Of a stretch of 64,000 bases of DNA, positions 34,055-42,976 are shown piece by piece. The DNA is from G963678445 sp963678445. Lineage in GTDB: Bacteria > Hydrogenedentota > Hydrogenedentia > Hydrogenedentales > G963678445. The translations under genes and the position numbers were made by a program. Under the pieces are notes generated by a model. That model saw only the letters and a program-made list of their open reading frames with translations, ran no database searches and was not told where the DNA came from. Numbering within the stretch: the first letter of the stretch is position 1; every line of letters begins with the position of its first letter. The stretch is from NCBI GenBank assembly GCA_963678445.1, contig OY782877.1, positions 2,790,001 through 2,854,000 of the forward strand, given 5' to 3'.

Positions 34055-36762
34055 TGGCGGAGTTACCTCTTTTACTTTTTCCATCTCCGGAAGTTGCATC
34101 CAAAACATCGGGGCATGGTTTTGGTGGGAATTTGAATCGCCCTTCGGTACAGAGGCAAGGCCAACGTTTAAACCCCGTATTTCAGCAACTCCAGAACTCT
34201 TTTATTGCTCGAAGTGTTGAGTTGCAGCAAACTCCTGCGGGCATTGATCCAGAACAGGTACTGGTTATTGAGACGGTTGGAAATATTGAGGAGTTTGCAA
34301 ATGCAGTAAAAAGAATTCCCGGCCTAGAATGGATGGGGGAATTTGCCCTTGATGGAATTCCTCCAGATGAGAATTTCCAAGACAAAAAAGACCCGAAGAA
34401 AGAACTTAGTGGTCGCCTATACTTGCTCATGAGCAACCAGACTGCCCTTACACAAATGCTCTCTCTTTGGAAGAGATACATTAAAAATTCCAAGACGATG
34501 GATTTCCAAAGCGGTGAATATCATGGTTTGGCAAAATTTAAAAATGTATTCCTGCATCTCAAAGACATTCGCAGATGGGGCGTCAAAGACCGTTTGGCCG
34601 AACGCGAAATTTTTGAGATATGGCAGGAGGACCTTGAATTTGACACTCAGCGTAATGTTCGTTTTGAAGCAGAGCTCTGGTATCGTGGGAGTGACGAAAA
34701 ACGCAAAAAAAGTGAAAGCATTGTTTCCGGATTGATTCAGGATCTTGGCGGCAGTGTAGTTTCTCAGTGCGTTATCCCCTCTATCGCCTATCATTCAGTA
34801 TTAGGAGAGATCCCGGCTCAGGCAGCGTTGCAAATACTTGAGCAGCCGGAAGTAGACCTGATTAAATACGAAAATATTATGTTCTTCAGGCCAACCGGTC
34901 AAATGGCTGTAGGAAGAGAGTCGGTTGAAGGTGATGTTTCTGATTGCGCTGTTTATTCTGAAGAGCTTCCTGCAGGTGAGCCAATTGTGGCTGTGCTTGA
35001 TGGGCTTCCACTTGAAAACCACAGGCTTCTTGCCGGTAGGCTGATTGTTGATGACCCTGACGATTGGGCATCGGGATATCCTGCTATTGATCGTCAGCAT
35101 GGTACGGCCATGACATCGCTTATTGTTCACGGTGATCTTAACGATGGCTTAGAATCTCTAAGTAGACCTGTATATGTTAGGCCGATAATGAAGCCTGATC
35201 CCAAGGACTCTCGCTCACCACGCAAAGAGTGTATCCCAGATGACATTCTTTATGTAGATTTCATCCATCAGGCTGTGAAAAGAATAATGGAAGGCGAAGG
35301 AGATGCTGCTGCTGCGGCACCTACAGTAAAAATTATCAATTTGTCTATTGGTGATAGCGCTCGGCATTTTTCTCAGGTGATGAGCCCGCTTGCACGACTG
35401 CTGGATTGGCTCAGTGCAAAATATAATGTGCTGTTTGTCATCAGCTCAGGAAACCATCCCTCATCAATCGATACTGGAATGTCCAGCCGTGACTTCGAAG
35501 CCTTGAATGCCAGCGACCGCGAAGCTCTGATTGCAAAGAAAATTTACGAAGATGCCCGACATCGGAGGTTGTTATCACCGGCTGAAAGCATCAATGGAGT
35601 GACTGTTGGAGCAGTACATCATGACGAAACAAGTCAGATTAGAGCGAATACATTTATAGACCCTTTCATTTCACCTCTTCCAAGCCCTGTTTCAGCATTC
35701 GGTTCAGGGTATAGACGGTCAGTCAAGCCTGATATGCTTTTGAGTGGTGGAAGAATTCTTTACAGTTCAATGTACAGCTCTCAAAATTCTTTACTTAATA
35801 TTCCCGAAGTACCTTCACTTAGAGGCAACTCCACTGCTGCTCCGAGTGTTAATCCGGGTGAAACTAACAAGTGGAAATATAGTTGTGGCACCAGTAATTC
35901 GACTGCTTTGACAACAAGGGCTGCGAGCATCTGTTATGACTATCTGGCATCGATTTTTTCCGAGCAGGCCCCGGACGATGATTTCGAGACTTTCGGTGTT
36001 CCAATTCTCAAAGCCATGTTGGTGCACGGTTGCTGCTGGAATGAATTGGGAAGCAAGATAGGCGGAATACTTGAAACCAGTGCTGAAATACAACATCATA
36101 AAGATAGGCTGCAGCAACTTGATGGGATTTCGACAGACGCTGCTAAAAAAGAGCGAAAACAGATAAAGATTAAAATAAATAATCTAATAAAAGGTTGGAT
36201 CTCCAGATGGGTTGGGTACGGCGTTCCTGACCTTCAAAAGGCATTGGGTTGTAACGAACAACGGGCAACTCTCTTGGGGTTTGGACAGTTGAACGATGGA
36301 GAGGCACATGTCTATAACCTGCCATTGCCGCCATCATTGAGTGCCCAGCGGGAATGGCGTAAGTTCACTGTTACCCTTGCATGGCTTTCGCCTGTAGCAT
36401 CGACTACCCAACGTTACCGGGAAGCCCAGCTTTGGTTTGACTTTGAAGATGGGAAAAAATCGCGCGAAAAGCTGAGCGGTAAACTCCGTGTAACCGGCAT
36501 TGACAGCGACAGCGATGCGACTCGGAGAGGAACTATTCAACACGAGATTTTTGAAGGTGAAAAGGCGGTTGCTATTTCTGATGGCGATATCCTTCAAATC
36601 AAAGTTAATTGCCGCAAAGACGCGAGAAAGATTGTAAATCCTATTGCCTATGGTTTGGTTGTTTCTCTTGAAGTCTCTGAAGGGATTGATATTCCGGTTT
36701 ATAATGAAATCCGAGCCAGAATTCAGCCATCCGTTGAGATTAAACCGATAGGGTTTAATTAG
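34054..36762 (+). CDS. ietS: Subtilisin-like S8 peptidase of an IetAS-type defence pair
   Basis: 902 residues, no signal peptide, so cytoplasmic. The S8 triad is visible: Asp316 in VAVLDGLPLENH, His349 in RQHGTAMTSLI and Ser614 in CGTSNSTALTTRAAS. The oxyanion region is VISSGNHPSS. About 300 N-terminal residues precede the protease and about 250 follow, the latter partly beta-rich (EWRKFTVTLAWLSPVAST). The ATPase probably gates or delivers substrate to the protease during infection; target unknown. It starts in the stop codon of ietA. No terminator is evident after 36762. The next 237 bases are non-coding. Confidence 0.82.
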   Translation: MAELPLLLFPSPEVASKTSGHGFGGNLNRPSVQRQGQRLNPVFQQLQNSFIARSVELQQTPAGIDPEQVLVIETVGNIEEFANAVKRIPGLEWMGEFALDGIPPDENFQDKKDPKKELSGRLYLLMSNQTALTQMLSLWKRYIKNSKTMDFQSGEYHGLAKFKNVFLHLKDIRRWGVKDRLAEREIFEIWQEDLEFDTQRNVRFEAELWYRGSDEKRKKSESIVSGLIQDLGGSVVSQCVIPSIAYHSVLGEIPAQAALQILEQPEVDLIKYENIMFFRPTGQMAVGRESVEGDVSDCAVYSEELPAGEPIVAVLDGLPLENHRLLAGRLIVDDPDDWASGYPAIDRQHGTAMTSLIVHGDLNDGLESLSRPVYVRPIMKPDPKDSRSPRKECIPDDILYVDFIHQAVKRIMEGEGDAAAAAPTVKIINLSIGDSARHFSQVMSPLARLLDWLSAKYNVLFVISSGNHPSSIDTGMSSRDFEALNASDREALIAKKIYEDARHRRLLSPAESINGVTVGAVHHDETSQIRANTFIDPFISPLPSPVSAFGSGYRRSVKPDMLLSGGRILYSSMYSSQNSLLNIPEVPSLRGNSTAAPSVNPGETNKWKYSCGTSNSTALTTRAASICYDYLASIFSEQAPDDDFETFGVPILKAMLVHGCCWNELGSKIGGILETSAEIQHHKDRLQQLDGISTDAAKKERKQIKIKINNLIKGWISRWVGYGVPDLQKALGCNEQRATLLGFGQLNDGEAHVYNLPLPPSLSAQREWRKFTVTLAWLSPVASTTQRYREAQLWFDFEDGKKSREKLSGKLRVTGIDSDSDATRRGTIQHEIFEGEKAVAISDGDILQIKVNCRKDARKIVNPIAYGLVVSLEVSEGIDIPVYNEIRARIQPSVEIKPIGFN

Positions 36763-36999
36763 TCGATTCTGGTAATCAGAGGGATTAGTTTTTTCCTCCT
36801 TATCAAGTTGTACTTGGTAACGCCCATTTTATCCTCTTCAAACGGCTTCTACGTCTTTGTCTGCCTCATGTCCACGCAATGTAGCCATGGGGTATCACGA
36901 AGCGCAGCTTCGGAGACAAGTGCGTAATGAGGTACAACTTTTTTACTAGGGGAAGGGGATTTTGGGAAATGCATTGAGGGGGAGGTTTTTTTTCTGGGC

Positions 37000-38145
37000 T
37001 TAGAGTCCGTGTTGTTGCAGGAAGGTGTTTGCTTCTTGGGTGCGTTGTAGCTGTTGCATGATTTCGCGGAAGAGTTGTATGGTCTGGGGGTCGACTGGGG
37101 GACAGGTGAGGGCGTGTTTGCAGGATTCTGCGGCTTGTTGAGGGTGGCCTAGTTGTACTTGGGCGATGGCCAGGTAGCGCCAGGCGTCGGATTGTTGGGG
37201 TTGCAGGGTGGTCAGGTGCTGGAAGGTGTCGAGGGCGGCTTCCCAGTTGCCTGCGTTGGCGTAGAGCACGCCGAGGTTGCGCCAGGCGTCGGTTTGTTTG
37301 TCGTTATGTTGTACGGCCAGACGCAGGGCGGTTTCGGCTTCGGATGCCCTACCTAGCAGGAAGAGCGCGGTGCCTAGTCCTTGCAGGCATTCAGCGTTTT
37401 TTGGGGCCAGGCGCACGGCGTTGCGCCAGGCGGCGGCGGCCTGGGGGTAGGCGCCTAGCTCCATGTATTGCACGGCCAATTCCATGTGGGCTTTAGGATC
37501 GTCGGGGTGCGCCTGTATTTTGTCTTGGCCGAGTTTTATATAGAGAAGGCGTTTTTCGTGGAGTGATTCTTCGGATTTGAGTAGCGGATAGTGGTGGATG
37601 GGGATATCGGAGGTGGCTATTTCTATCCCGGCTTCGGTAAGGGAGTCGTTTACGAGTTCGTGCACAGGGCCTACGAAATGTGCGCCGATTCCGTTGGGGA
37701 AGAGGCGCACTTTGGTGCTGGGAAACCAGCCGGGGAATCCTTGGGCGTTGGGATCGTTTGGGGAGCAGGGGACGAAGTCGTTCAAGTTTTTCTCGGTGGT
37801 GTAGTTGCGTGTGACGAAGCGGTAGCAACATTCGCCTTTTTCTGTCAGCAATGCGCGAAACGCTTGGATATCGGCGGCATCCAGGCGTTCGTCGGCATCC
37901 ACTACAAAGATCCAGTCGCAGGTGCATTGCGCCAGTGAGGCGTTTCTTGCTGCGGAGAAGTCGTTGCACCATGGAAAATGGGAAAGCTTTGCACCTAGTT
38001 CTTCGGCAAGCGCCGGGGTGCCGTCGGTTGAGCCGGTGTCCACCACGCATATTTCGTCTACCAGGGGTTGCAGTGAGGCGAAGCATGCTTTCAGATGGGA
38101 AGCTTCATTTTTGACAATCAGTGCGGCCGACAGGGTGGAAGACAC
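37000..38145 (-). CDS. Family 2 glycosyltransferase with C-terminal TPR repeats
   Basis: 381 residues, GTG start at 38145 with AGGGG upstream. The GT2 domain occupies residues 1-230: AALIVKNEASHLKACFASLQ, EICVVDTGSTDGT (nucleotide-binding) and WIFVVDADERLD (DxD-type metal site). Four or more TPR units follow (AHMELAVQYMELGAYPQAAA, CLQGLGTALFLLGRASEAET, AWRNLGVLYANAGNWEAALD). Such fusions glycosylate proteins or extend surface glycans; the acceptor is unknown. It begins 5 bases after the stop of a small upstream gene, so the two form an operon. Confidence 0.88.
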   Translation of the reverse strand: MSSTLSAALIVKNEASHLKACFASLQPLVDEICVVDTGSTDGTPALAEELGAKLSHFPWCNDFSAARNASLAQCTCDWIFVVDADERLDAADIQAFRALLTEKGECCYRFVTRNYTTEKNLNDFVPCSPNDPNAQGFPGWFPSTKVRLFPNGIGAHFVGPVHELVNDSLTEAGIEIATSDIPIHHYPLLKSEESLHEKRLLYIKLGQDKIQAHPDDPKAHMELAVQYMELGAYPQAAAAWRNAVRLAPKNAECLQGLGTALFLLGRASEAETALRLAVQHNDKQTDAWRNLGVLYANAGNWEAALDTFQHLTTLQPQQSDAWRYLAIAQVQLGHPQQAAESCKHALTCPPVDPQTIQLFREIMQQLQRTQEANTFLQQHGL

Positions 38146-38150
38146 GTATA

Positions 38151-38486
38151 TTAAACCCCTTCCTCGCCTTGGGGGCGGTTTTCGGGGATAGCGTTCTCTG
38201 GGGGAGTGTCGGCAGTGGTTGGCATTTGCGGGGGGTGTATTGCTCCTGCTGCAATTAGCGCTTCGTAGGTACTGCGGTCCACCTTATCGCCGCTGGTTAC
38301 CAGTCGGATGCTGCCGCCTACCATCACGGCGAACTGACGTATTTGTGTTCTGCCGCGGTTGACGATGGCGCCTTTAAGCATCATGTCATATTCAATCGGG
38401 TAGTATTCGGGGAGCAGCGTTGTATTTTTGCCGCTTCCGTGTCCTTGTGTCGTTGCCCCCGGACGTTTGCGTTTGCGAAAAAGCAC
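38151..38486 (-). CDS. Small conserved-looking protein of unknown function upstream of the glycosyltransferase
   Basis: 111 residues, GTG start 38486 with a good GGAGG site. It has a basic N-terminus (FRKRKRPG), a central segment (YYPIEYDMMLKGAIVNRGRT, then FAVMVGGSIRLVTSGDKVDR) and a proline/glutamate-rich tail. I do not recognise a family. No signal peptide or membrane helix is visible. It is a probable operon partner of the GT2-TPR gene, 5 bases away. Confidence 0.6.
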   Translation of the reverse strand: MLFRKRKRPGATTQGHGSGKNTTLLPEYYPIEYDMMLKGAIVNRGRTQIRQFAVMVGGSIRLVTSGDKVDRSTYEALIAAGAIHPPQMPTTADTPPENAIPENRPQGEEGV

Positions 38487-38857
38487 CGTCTTCTTCCTCC
38501 ATCTACACAGCCGTATATTTCAAAGGAAAATGAAATCCGACTTGGATAGTTTTGGCGCAGTATACCTGCTGCACGCCTCCTATTATACCTTTTCCTAAGG
38601 TGTTGAAAAAGCAGAATAAACCGGTGGCGGCTGTCGGTGGTTTTGAAGAGGTGTTTTCGGGTGACAAAAAGCGGGATTTTCGTTTTTCGGTATTTTTTTG
38701 CGGGTGAGGCGTAGTAAATTTTCGGGAAAAGCAAAAAAAACGTGACTCCGGGTTGTTTCCCTATGGGGGGCGTGCTACTATACAGCTTCCGGGAATTCTG
38801 TTTTAACCGGGACGCCTGTATCCATGGGTGCCCGATAATTTGAGGATGCTTTTACTC

Positions 38858-39688
38858 ATGCAACTCACAAGTTTTATTGCCAAAGACTGTGTCATCCCTG
38901 AACTGGAAGCAGATAATAAGGCTGAGGTGCTCAAAGAGCTGACCCATCTCACCTTTGAGCAAAAGAAAATGAAGAATATGGGTCCTGCTTTGGACCAAAT
39001 CATGGCGCGTGAGACGACAGAAAGCACGGGTATCGGGCATGGTATTGCCGTCCCCCATGCGCGTGTGTCGGGTCTGAAAAGTCTGGTGTGTTCGGTAGGG
39101 CGTGTTCCGAATGGATTGGATTTTTCCGCTGTGGACAAGAAGCCGGTCCATCTCATCTTTTTGATTTTTTATCCCCCGACACAGCAAACGACCTATCTTA
39201 ATTTTGTCGCTACGGTTGCAAAGTTGTTGCGTAATGATGAGCATCTTGAAACCATGTTGAAGGCCAAGGATGCGAATGAAATGTTTGCTGCACTTGAAAC
39301 GCTTTCGCAGCCGTTTGAAACGCCGGAGGAAACGTATGCGAAGAAGTTAAGTGCGGATCCGGAATTGCTGGAAGCACATGATGCGCATGCGGACATTATC
39401 CTGTTGGCTCGTTTGCAGCTATGTCATGAGATGTTGGATGCGGCGCGTACGGGTAAGAAACAGATTAAGCAGCGTATTGAGAATATTCGCACTCTGGTAG
39501 ATCCCCGCATCCTGCGCCATTTTGACCGTCTGATGGCAGGGCGAGCGCCTGCGTTGGTTCCCGTAGAAGGGGATACGTGTCAGGGTTGTTTCATGAAGCT
39601 GCCTTCGCAGTTTGCACAGAAGGTTCGGGAAGATACGGATCATATTCATACATGTAATAATTGTAGCCGCTTTATCTACATGGTCTAG
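38858..39688 (+). CDS. PTS EIIA (PtsN-like) domain fused to a C-terminal zinc ribbon
   Basis: 276 residues from ATG 38858, which gives the usual PtsN-type start MQLTSFI. GAGG lies 12 bases upstream; GTG 38828 and ATG 38846 are in-frame alternatives. Residues 1-150 are a fructose/mannitol-type EIIA domain with phospho-acceptor His67 in GIGHGIAVPHARV. A helical segment (about 160-225) leads to a four-cysteine ribbon, Cys241/Cys244 and Cys266/Cys269 (TCQGC ... TCNNC). EIIA-Ntr proteins act in regulation rather than sugar uptake. The ribbon suggests binding to nucleic acid or a protein partner. No EI, HPr or permease genes are nearby. A terminator follows. Confidence 0.85.
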   Translation: MQLTSFIAKDCVIPELEADNKAEVLKELTHLTFEQKKMKNMGPALDQIMARETTESTGIGHGIAVPHARVSGLKSLVCSVGRVPNGLDFSAVDKKPVHLIFLIFYPPTQQTTYLNFVATVAKLLRNDEHLETMLKAKDANEMFAALETLSQPFETPEETYAKKLSADPELLEAHDAHADIILLARLQLCHEMLDAARTGKKQIKQRIENIRTLVDPRILRHFDRLMAGRAPALVPVEGDTCQGCFMKLPSQFAQKVREDTDHIHTCNNCSRFIYMV

Positions 39689-39712
39689 CGCGCTTCTTTA
39701 ACGAGTAATAAC

Positions 39713-39756
39713 AGCCCCCCGCAGGTTTTGTTTCTTGCGGGGGCTTGTTGTTTTTG
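39713..39756 (+). terminator. Intrinsic terminator of the EIIA-zinc ribbon gene
   Basis: AGCCCCC(C)GCA (39713-39723) pairs with TGCGGGGGCT (39736-39745), followed by TGTTGTTTTT. Confidence 0.8.
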
Positions 39757-39786
39757 TACACCGTAATTAATTGTTGTGAGCGGCTA

Positions 39787-41154
39787 TTAAATGGTTTCAA
39801 TTTCGCGGATATTCCGAGTAGACCAGTAGATCAGTCCAATGAAAAGGGCGATGCAGAGCATGGGAAAAATCAATACACCGAAGGTAGGGTGTTCCACATG
39901 CCAGGGGCCCACTGCATAATCCACTTCGAGCGTGCCAGATTTCCCTTTGGAGAAAAGCTGGCCAAAGGAGCTTCCTAACAGCCCGTGGATGAATCCCAAG
40001 GCTACCAAGTTGCGATTCTTTGCTTCCATGAATACATAGACCAACACAATTCCTAATCCCCAGGTTACCGCTACCAAGGCATAGGAAGCAATATGTATCA
40101 TACCAAAGCAGGCCGCACACAACGTCGTTACCAACATGCGCTTGCGGTCTTTACAATAGAAATGGCCGTAGATACCGCCCAGGGGAAATAAGAACAGGGC
40201 CATCCAGAGTAGATGTGTCAACTCTAGATTGGAATCGGCGCCATAGGAAGCCCGTACGCCAATAGCTGTTAAAAGGGGTGCTGTAATGGCTGCCCCTAAG
40301 GCAAACCACAGGCGAACGCGCCAGCGTTTTTGAGGAGCAACCACGTTTGCAGCCGCTGTTGATGGAGCAAAGCCCTTGCGGAAACGTGTGCCAAAGTAGG
40401 CGCTAAAGAGTAGCTGTTGTATAAACCCCCAAAAGACATACCCAAACACGCCCAGCATCCACGCCTGCAGGTTCAACGAGGTGAATGCGGATATGCCACG
40501 GTGAACAAATGCGGCCAGAAAAGCAATGCATAATAATGGAAGGGCAATGACCATGGCGGTTTTGAAGGCAGAAAAAAAATTGTCGTAGCGTATGCAGTAG
40601 GTCAAAATAAACAGGGATACCAACGAACCCGTGGTTACAACCGCAACACGTCCCCAGAAGAAGCTGCGAAAATCGGCCGCCAGCGTTTTGTCCAGGTTCA
40701 GAAAATGTACTACCTCCGGCCACTGCGTGTAATTCATATAATTCAATGCTGCGAAGATAAACAGCAGTACGCATGACAACGAAAGTCGTGTATTTATAGC
40801 GCCCGTGGTCAACATCCGCCACAGCCTGCGCGGATCTCCCAGGCCCCAGGAATCCAAGGTGTCGCGATGAATAAAGGGCGAGACGAACAGCAAGTAGAAT
40901 GCTCCCGTAAAAAGCAGGATATTGGCAATGGTATGCACTGTTTCATTGCCGGGCATCCAACCGCAGAGGTAAGCAAACGGCCAGAGGACGACCAGCACAA
41001 ATGTCATTACGCCCAAGCCTTCTAATGCATTAAAAAGGCGAGAGCAGCGTTCGCGTTCATATTCGCCCGCTGTATTTTTTAACATCCGACACGACGACAT
41101 CGCCGCCGCGTTTGCTTCCGCCGCAGATAACTCAACCGCTTGTAAATTTGACAT
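39787..41154 (-). CDS. CPBP-like polytopic membrane protein with altered catalytic motif
   Basis: 455 residues with roughly ten hydrophobic segments. The C-terminal part resembles CPBP/Abi intramembrane proteases: GFIQQLLFSAYFGTRF stands where the family has EExxxR/F, then FGMIHIAS and LGFIHGLLGSSFG give the two later histidines. Because the two glutamates of motif 1 are Gln-Gln here, proteolysis by the usual mechanism is doubtful. Start ATG 41154 has AAGGA upstream. The first 45 residues are soluble and alanine/glutamate-rich. A hairpin terminator separates it from the BlaI-type gene upstream on the same strand. Confidence 0.65.
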   Translation of the reverse strand: MSNLQAVELSAAEANAAAMSSCRMLKNTAGEYERERCSRLFNALEGLGVMTFVLVVLWPFAYLCGWMPGNETVHTIANILLFTGAFYLLFVSPFIHRDTLDSWGLGDPRRLWRMLTTGAINTRLSLSCVLLFIFAALNYMNYTQWPEVVHFLNLDKTLAADFRSFFWGRVAVVTTGSLVSLFILTYCIRYDNFFSAFKTAMVIALPLLCIAFLAAFVHRGISAFTSLNLQAWMLGVFGYVFWGFIQQLLFSAYFGTRFRKGFAPSTAAANVVAPQKRWRVRLWFALGAAITAPLLTAIGVRASYGADSNLELTHLLWMALFLFPLGGIYGHFYCKDRKRMLVTTLCAACFGMIHIASYALVAVTWGLGIVLVYVFMEAKNRNLVALGFIHGLLGSSFGQLFSKGKSGTLEVDYAVGPWHVEHPTFGVLIFPMLCIALFIGLIYWSTRNIREIETI

Positions 41155-41283
41155 GCCGACAATACATCCTTTTGTTGCCCCGACCCTGTTGGTTTACACA
41201 AGAGCGAGGTCTTCTACCGAAGAAAAAAATGGAAAAAGAGCAAGGATGAATTATATTGCAGCCAGCACGTCTGTGCAAAATGT

Positions 41284-41327
41284 TTTGGGGAAATCTTCTT
41301 TTGGTCTACAAAGAAGATTTCCCCAAA
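41284..41327 (-). terminator. Terminator hairpin downstream of the BlaI-type gene
   Basis: A perfect 18-bp stem: TTTGGGGAAATCTTCTTT (41284-41301) with AAAGAAGATTTCCCCAAA (41310-41327). On the minus strand AACATTTTG follows. A dispersed repeat lies between it and the gene. Confidence 0.65.
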
Positions 41328-41345
41328 AGGATATTGTTTCTACTC

Positions 41346-41466
41346 TAATGACGGACACCTCAGAAACCGTCATTAAAAATAAAATTCCTGCTGTGGTTAC
41401 GCGCGGACAGAACCACAATACTGCCCGTGGCGCTGGCCACCTGCTTGCGGTAGCTGGACCGTTTAT
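41346..41466 (-). repeat. Dispersed repeat, copy 6
   Basis: Reverse orientation: AATGACGGACACCTCAG, ATTAAAAATAAAATTCCTGC, a variable middle with CTGCCCGTGGCGCTGGCCACC, and the 3' module TTGCGGTAGCTGGACCGTTTA. Its end supplies the TAA stop of the BlaI-type gene. Confidence 0.7.
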
Positions 41467-41846
41467 TTCTTTTCCAGCTCATCCAGGATTTTGCGCACAG
41501 CGGTGATGTCCTTTTTCGAAGCACGGTTCCCCCCCAAGGCCTGCCGGATTAATTCGTGCACTGAACCGCCAAATGCCTTTTCGGCAAAGTCTTTTATCAG
41601 CGCCTTCTGCATACGTTCCTTTGCGTGGACAATTTTGTAGACATGTGAACGACTTGTCGTATCGCGTGTGACTAAGCCCTTGTCGTTCATGATTTGCAGG
41701 AACTTCAACACAGTGGTATATCCCGTTTCGCGTCGTTCCTTGAGTACATCATATACTTCACGCACGGTGCTGGGTCCTAATTCCCACAAGACACTTAAAA
41801 TTTCCAATTCAGACTTCGTTGGCTGTGGCAATGTCGCTTTACTCAT
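41463..41846 (-). CDS. BlaI/MecI/CopY-family transcriptional repressor
   Basis: 127 residues from ATG 41846 (AGAGGAG upstream). The winged helix is clear: PTKSELEILSVLWELGPSTVREVYDVL, then TGYTTVLKFLQIMNDKGLVTRD. The C-terminal helix forms the dimer. The usual partner, a BlaR1-type M56 sensor protease, is not adjacent on either side, so the signal and targets are unknown. The frame runs up to 42002 without a better start. The stop codon lies in the end of a dispersed repeat. Confidence 0.88.
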   Translation of the reverse strand: MSKATLPQPTKSELEILSVLWELGPSTVREVYDVLKERRETGYTTVLKFLQIMNDKGLVTRDTTSRSHVYKIVHAKERMQKALIKDFAEKAFGGSVHELIRQALGGNRASKKDITAVRKILDELEKK

Positions 41847-42339
41847 GATTCGCTCCTCTGTTTGGGTACATCGATTTAGCCTGGGCTGGAAAACGATGCA
41901 CCGGTTCCGCATTATCAGTTCTGTTTCGGCACACTGCTTCGTATGAAAAAAAACGACGGTGGCCGCTTTTTCCCGAAAGCATGCGCGAGGGAATCCCCGC
42001 ACTGCCCGCAGCTGATTCGTGACGCCAATTTATTTGACCTGGGCAATTGTACGCACGAAAGCCACATAATAGCTTAATCATACGAAATTTATGCTGCCGA
42101 TGTCCAGTACTCTTGACATAAAATTTTTCAGGGTATATTTACAGACAAATGCCTTAATGGTTTATGCATAAAATAAGCAAAAAATACTAATATTATATGT
42201 CTAGTAAATTCATTTTTCAAAAGATTCTATATTAGCGATTCTGTTAAAAAAAGTGGGGTTTCGTGCGGAAAGTTTTGTCGACATGATAGAATGAAACGTG
42301 ACTAAGTGAACTGTGGTGTATAGGCGAGGATTCGGAAAT
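41847..42339. other. Divergent intergenic region
   Basis: Lies between the BlaI-type gene (minus) and the DUF456 gene (plus). It is A/T-rich from 42060 to 42300, carries one promoter-like pair (42113-42139), and shows no ORF I believe. Confidence 0.4.
42113..42139 (+). promoter_or_regulatory. Candidate promoter for the DUF456 gene
   Basis: TTGACA (42113-42118) and TATATT (42134-42139) with a 15-base spacer, slightly short. It lies about 200 bases before ATG 42340. Confidence 0.35.
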
Positions 42340-42864
42340 ATGAGTGTGGTACTTGCAACCCTGGGATGGCTCTCTTTTGGCATAGCCATTATTCTGGGGC
42401 TTCTTCTCGATATTGTTGGTTTGTTTGGCAATTGGATTATTCTTGGGGCGGTTACTCTGGCCTGGATCCTTTCGGGATGGCAACATTTTGGCTGGGGGAG
42501 CATCCTGATAATGGCTATCCTGGCAGGTTTGGGCGAATTACTTGAATTTGTTCTGGCGGGTTACGGCGCTAAACATTTCGGAGGAAGCAAAGGAGGAATG
42601 ACCTCTGCTGTGGTTGGCTGTATCCTTGGCGCTATGGCGGGCACACCCTTGCTGCCCTTTATCGGCAGTCTCCTTGGTGCTTGTCTGGGTGCGTTTGTGG
42701 GAGCCGCGTTGTATGAATACCTGCAACAGGAACGTTCGCCGGGGCAGGCCATCTGGACAGGCGTAGGCGCTTCTTTGGGTAAAATAGGGGGGCTGCTCGC
42801 AAAACTGCTTTGTGGCCTTCTGATGCTACTTGTTGCTGCGCTCACCTTCCACTACGGTCAGTGA
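42340..42864 (+). CDS. DUF456 membrane protein
   Basis: 174 residues from ATG 42340, 9 bases after GAGGA. It is almost entirely hydrophobic and glycine-rich, with the family's duplicated motif (IVGLFGNWIILGAV; LGELLEFVLAGYGAKHFGGSKGG; GSLLGACLGAFVGAALYEYL). Function is unknown; it is a small polytopic inner-membrane protein. It is followed by ogt 112 bases later on the same strand, and the two may share a transcript. Confidence 0.82.
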   Translation: MSVVLATLGWLSFGIAIILGLLLDIVGLFGNWIILGAVTLAWILSGWQHFGWGSILIMAILAGLGELLEFVLAGYGAKHFGGSKGGMTSAVVGCILGAMAGTPLLPFIGSLLGACLGAFVGAALYEYLQQERSPGQAIWTGVGASLGKIGGLLAKLLCGLLMLLVAALTFHYGQ

Positions 42865-42976
42865 ACGCAGGGACTCGTCCAAACACTATATGCGCCTTAG
42901 CATTGATGCCCATCCCAAGGTTTAAAAGCAGCATTAGACGTATTTTGTTAACATTTTTCCTCCGTAGGAGAATCCA

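Noticed and set aside
36805..36940. Inverted repeat AAGTTGTAC / GTACAACTT after the subtilase gene
   Set aside because: Only 9 bp and 118 bases apart; it could arise by chance and I could not link it to an element boundary.
32786..36999. Integrated element with duplicated tRNA 3' end
   Set aside because: No direct copy of the tRNA-Val 3' segment was found downstream of the IetAS genes, and there is no integrase gene.
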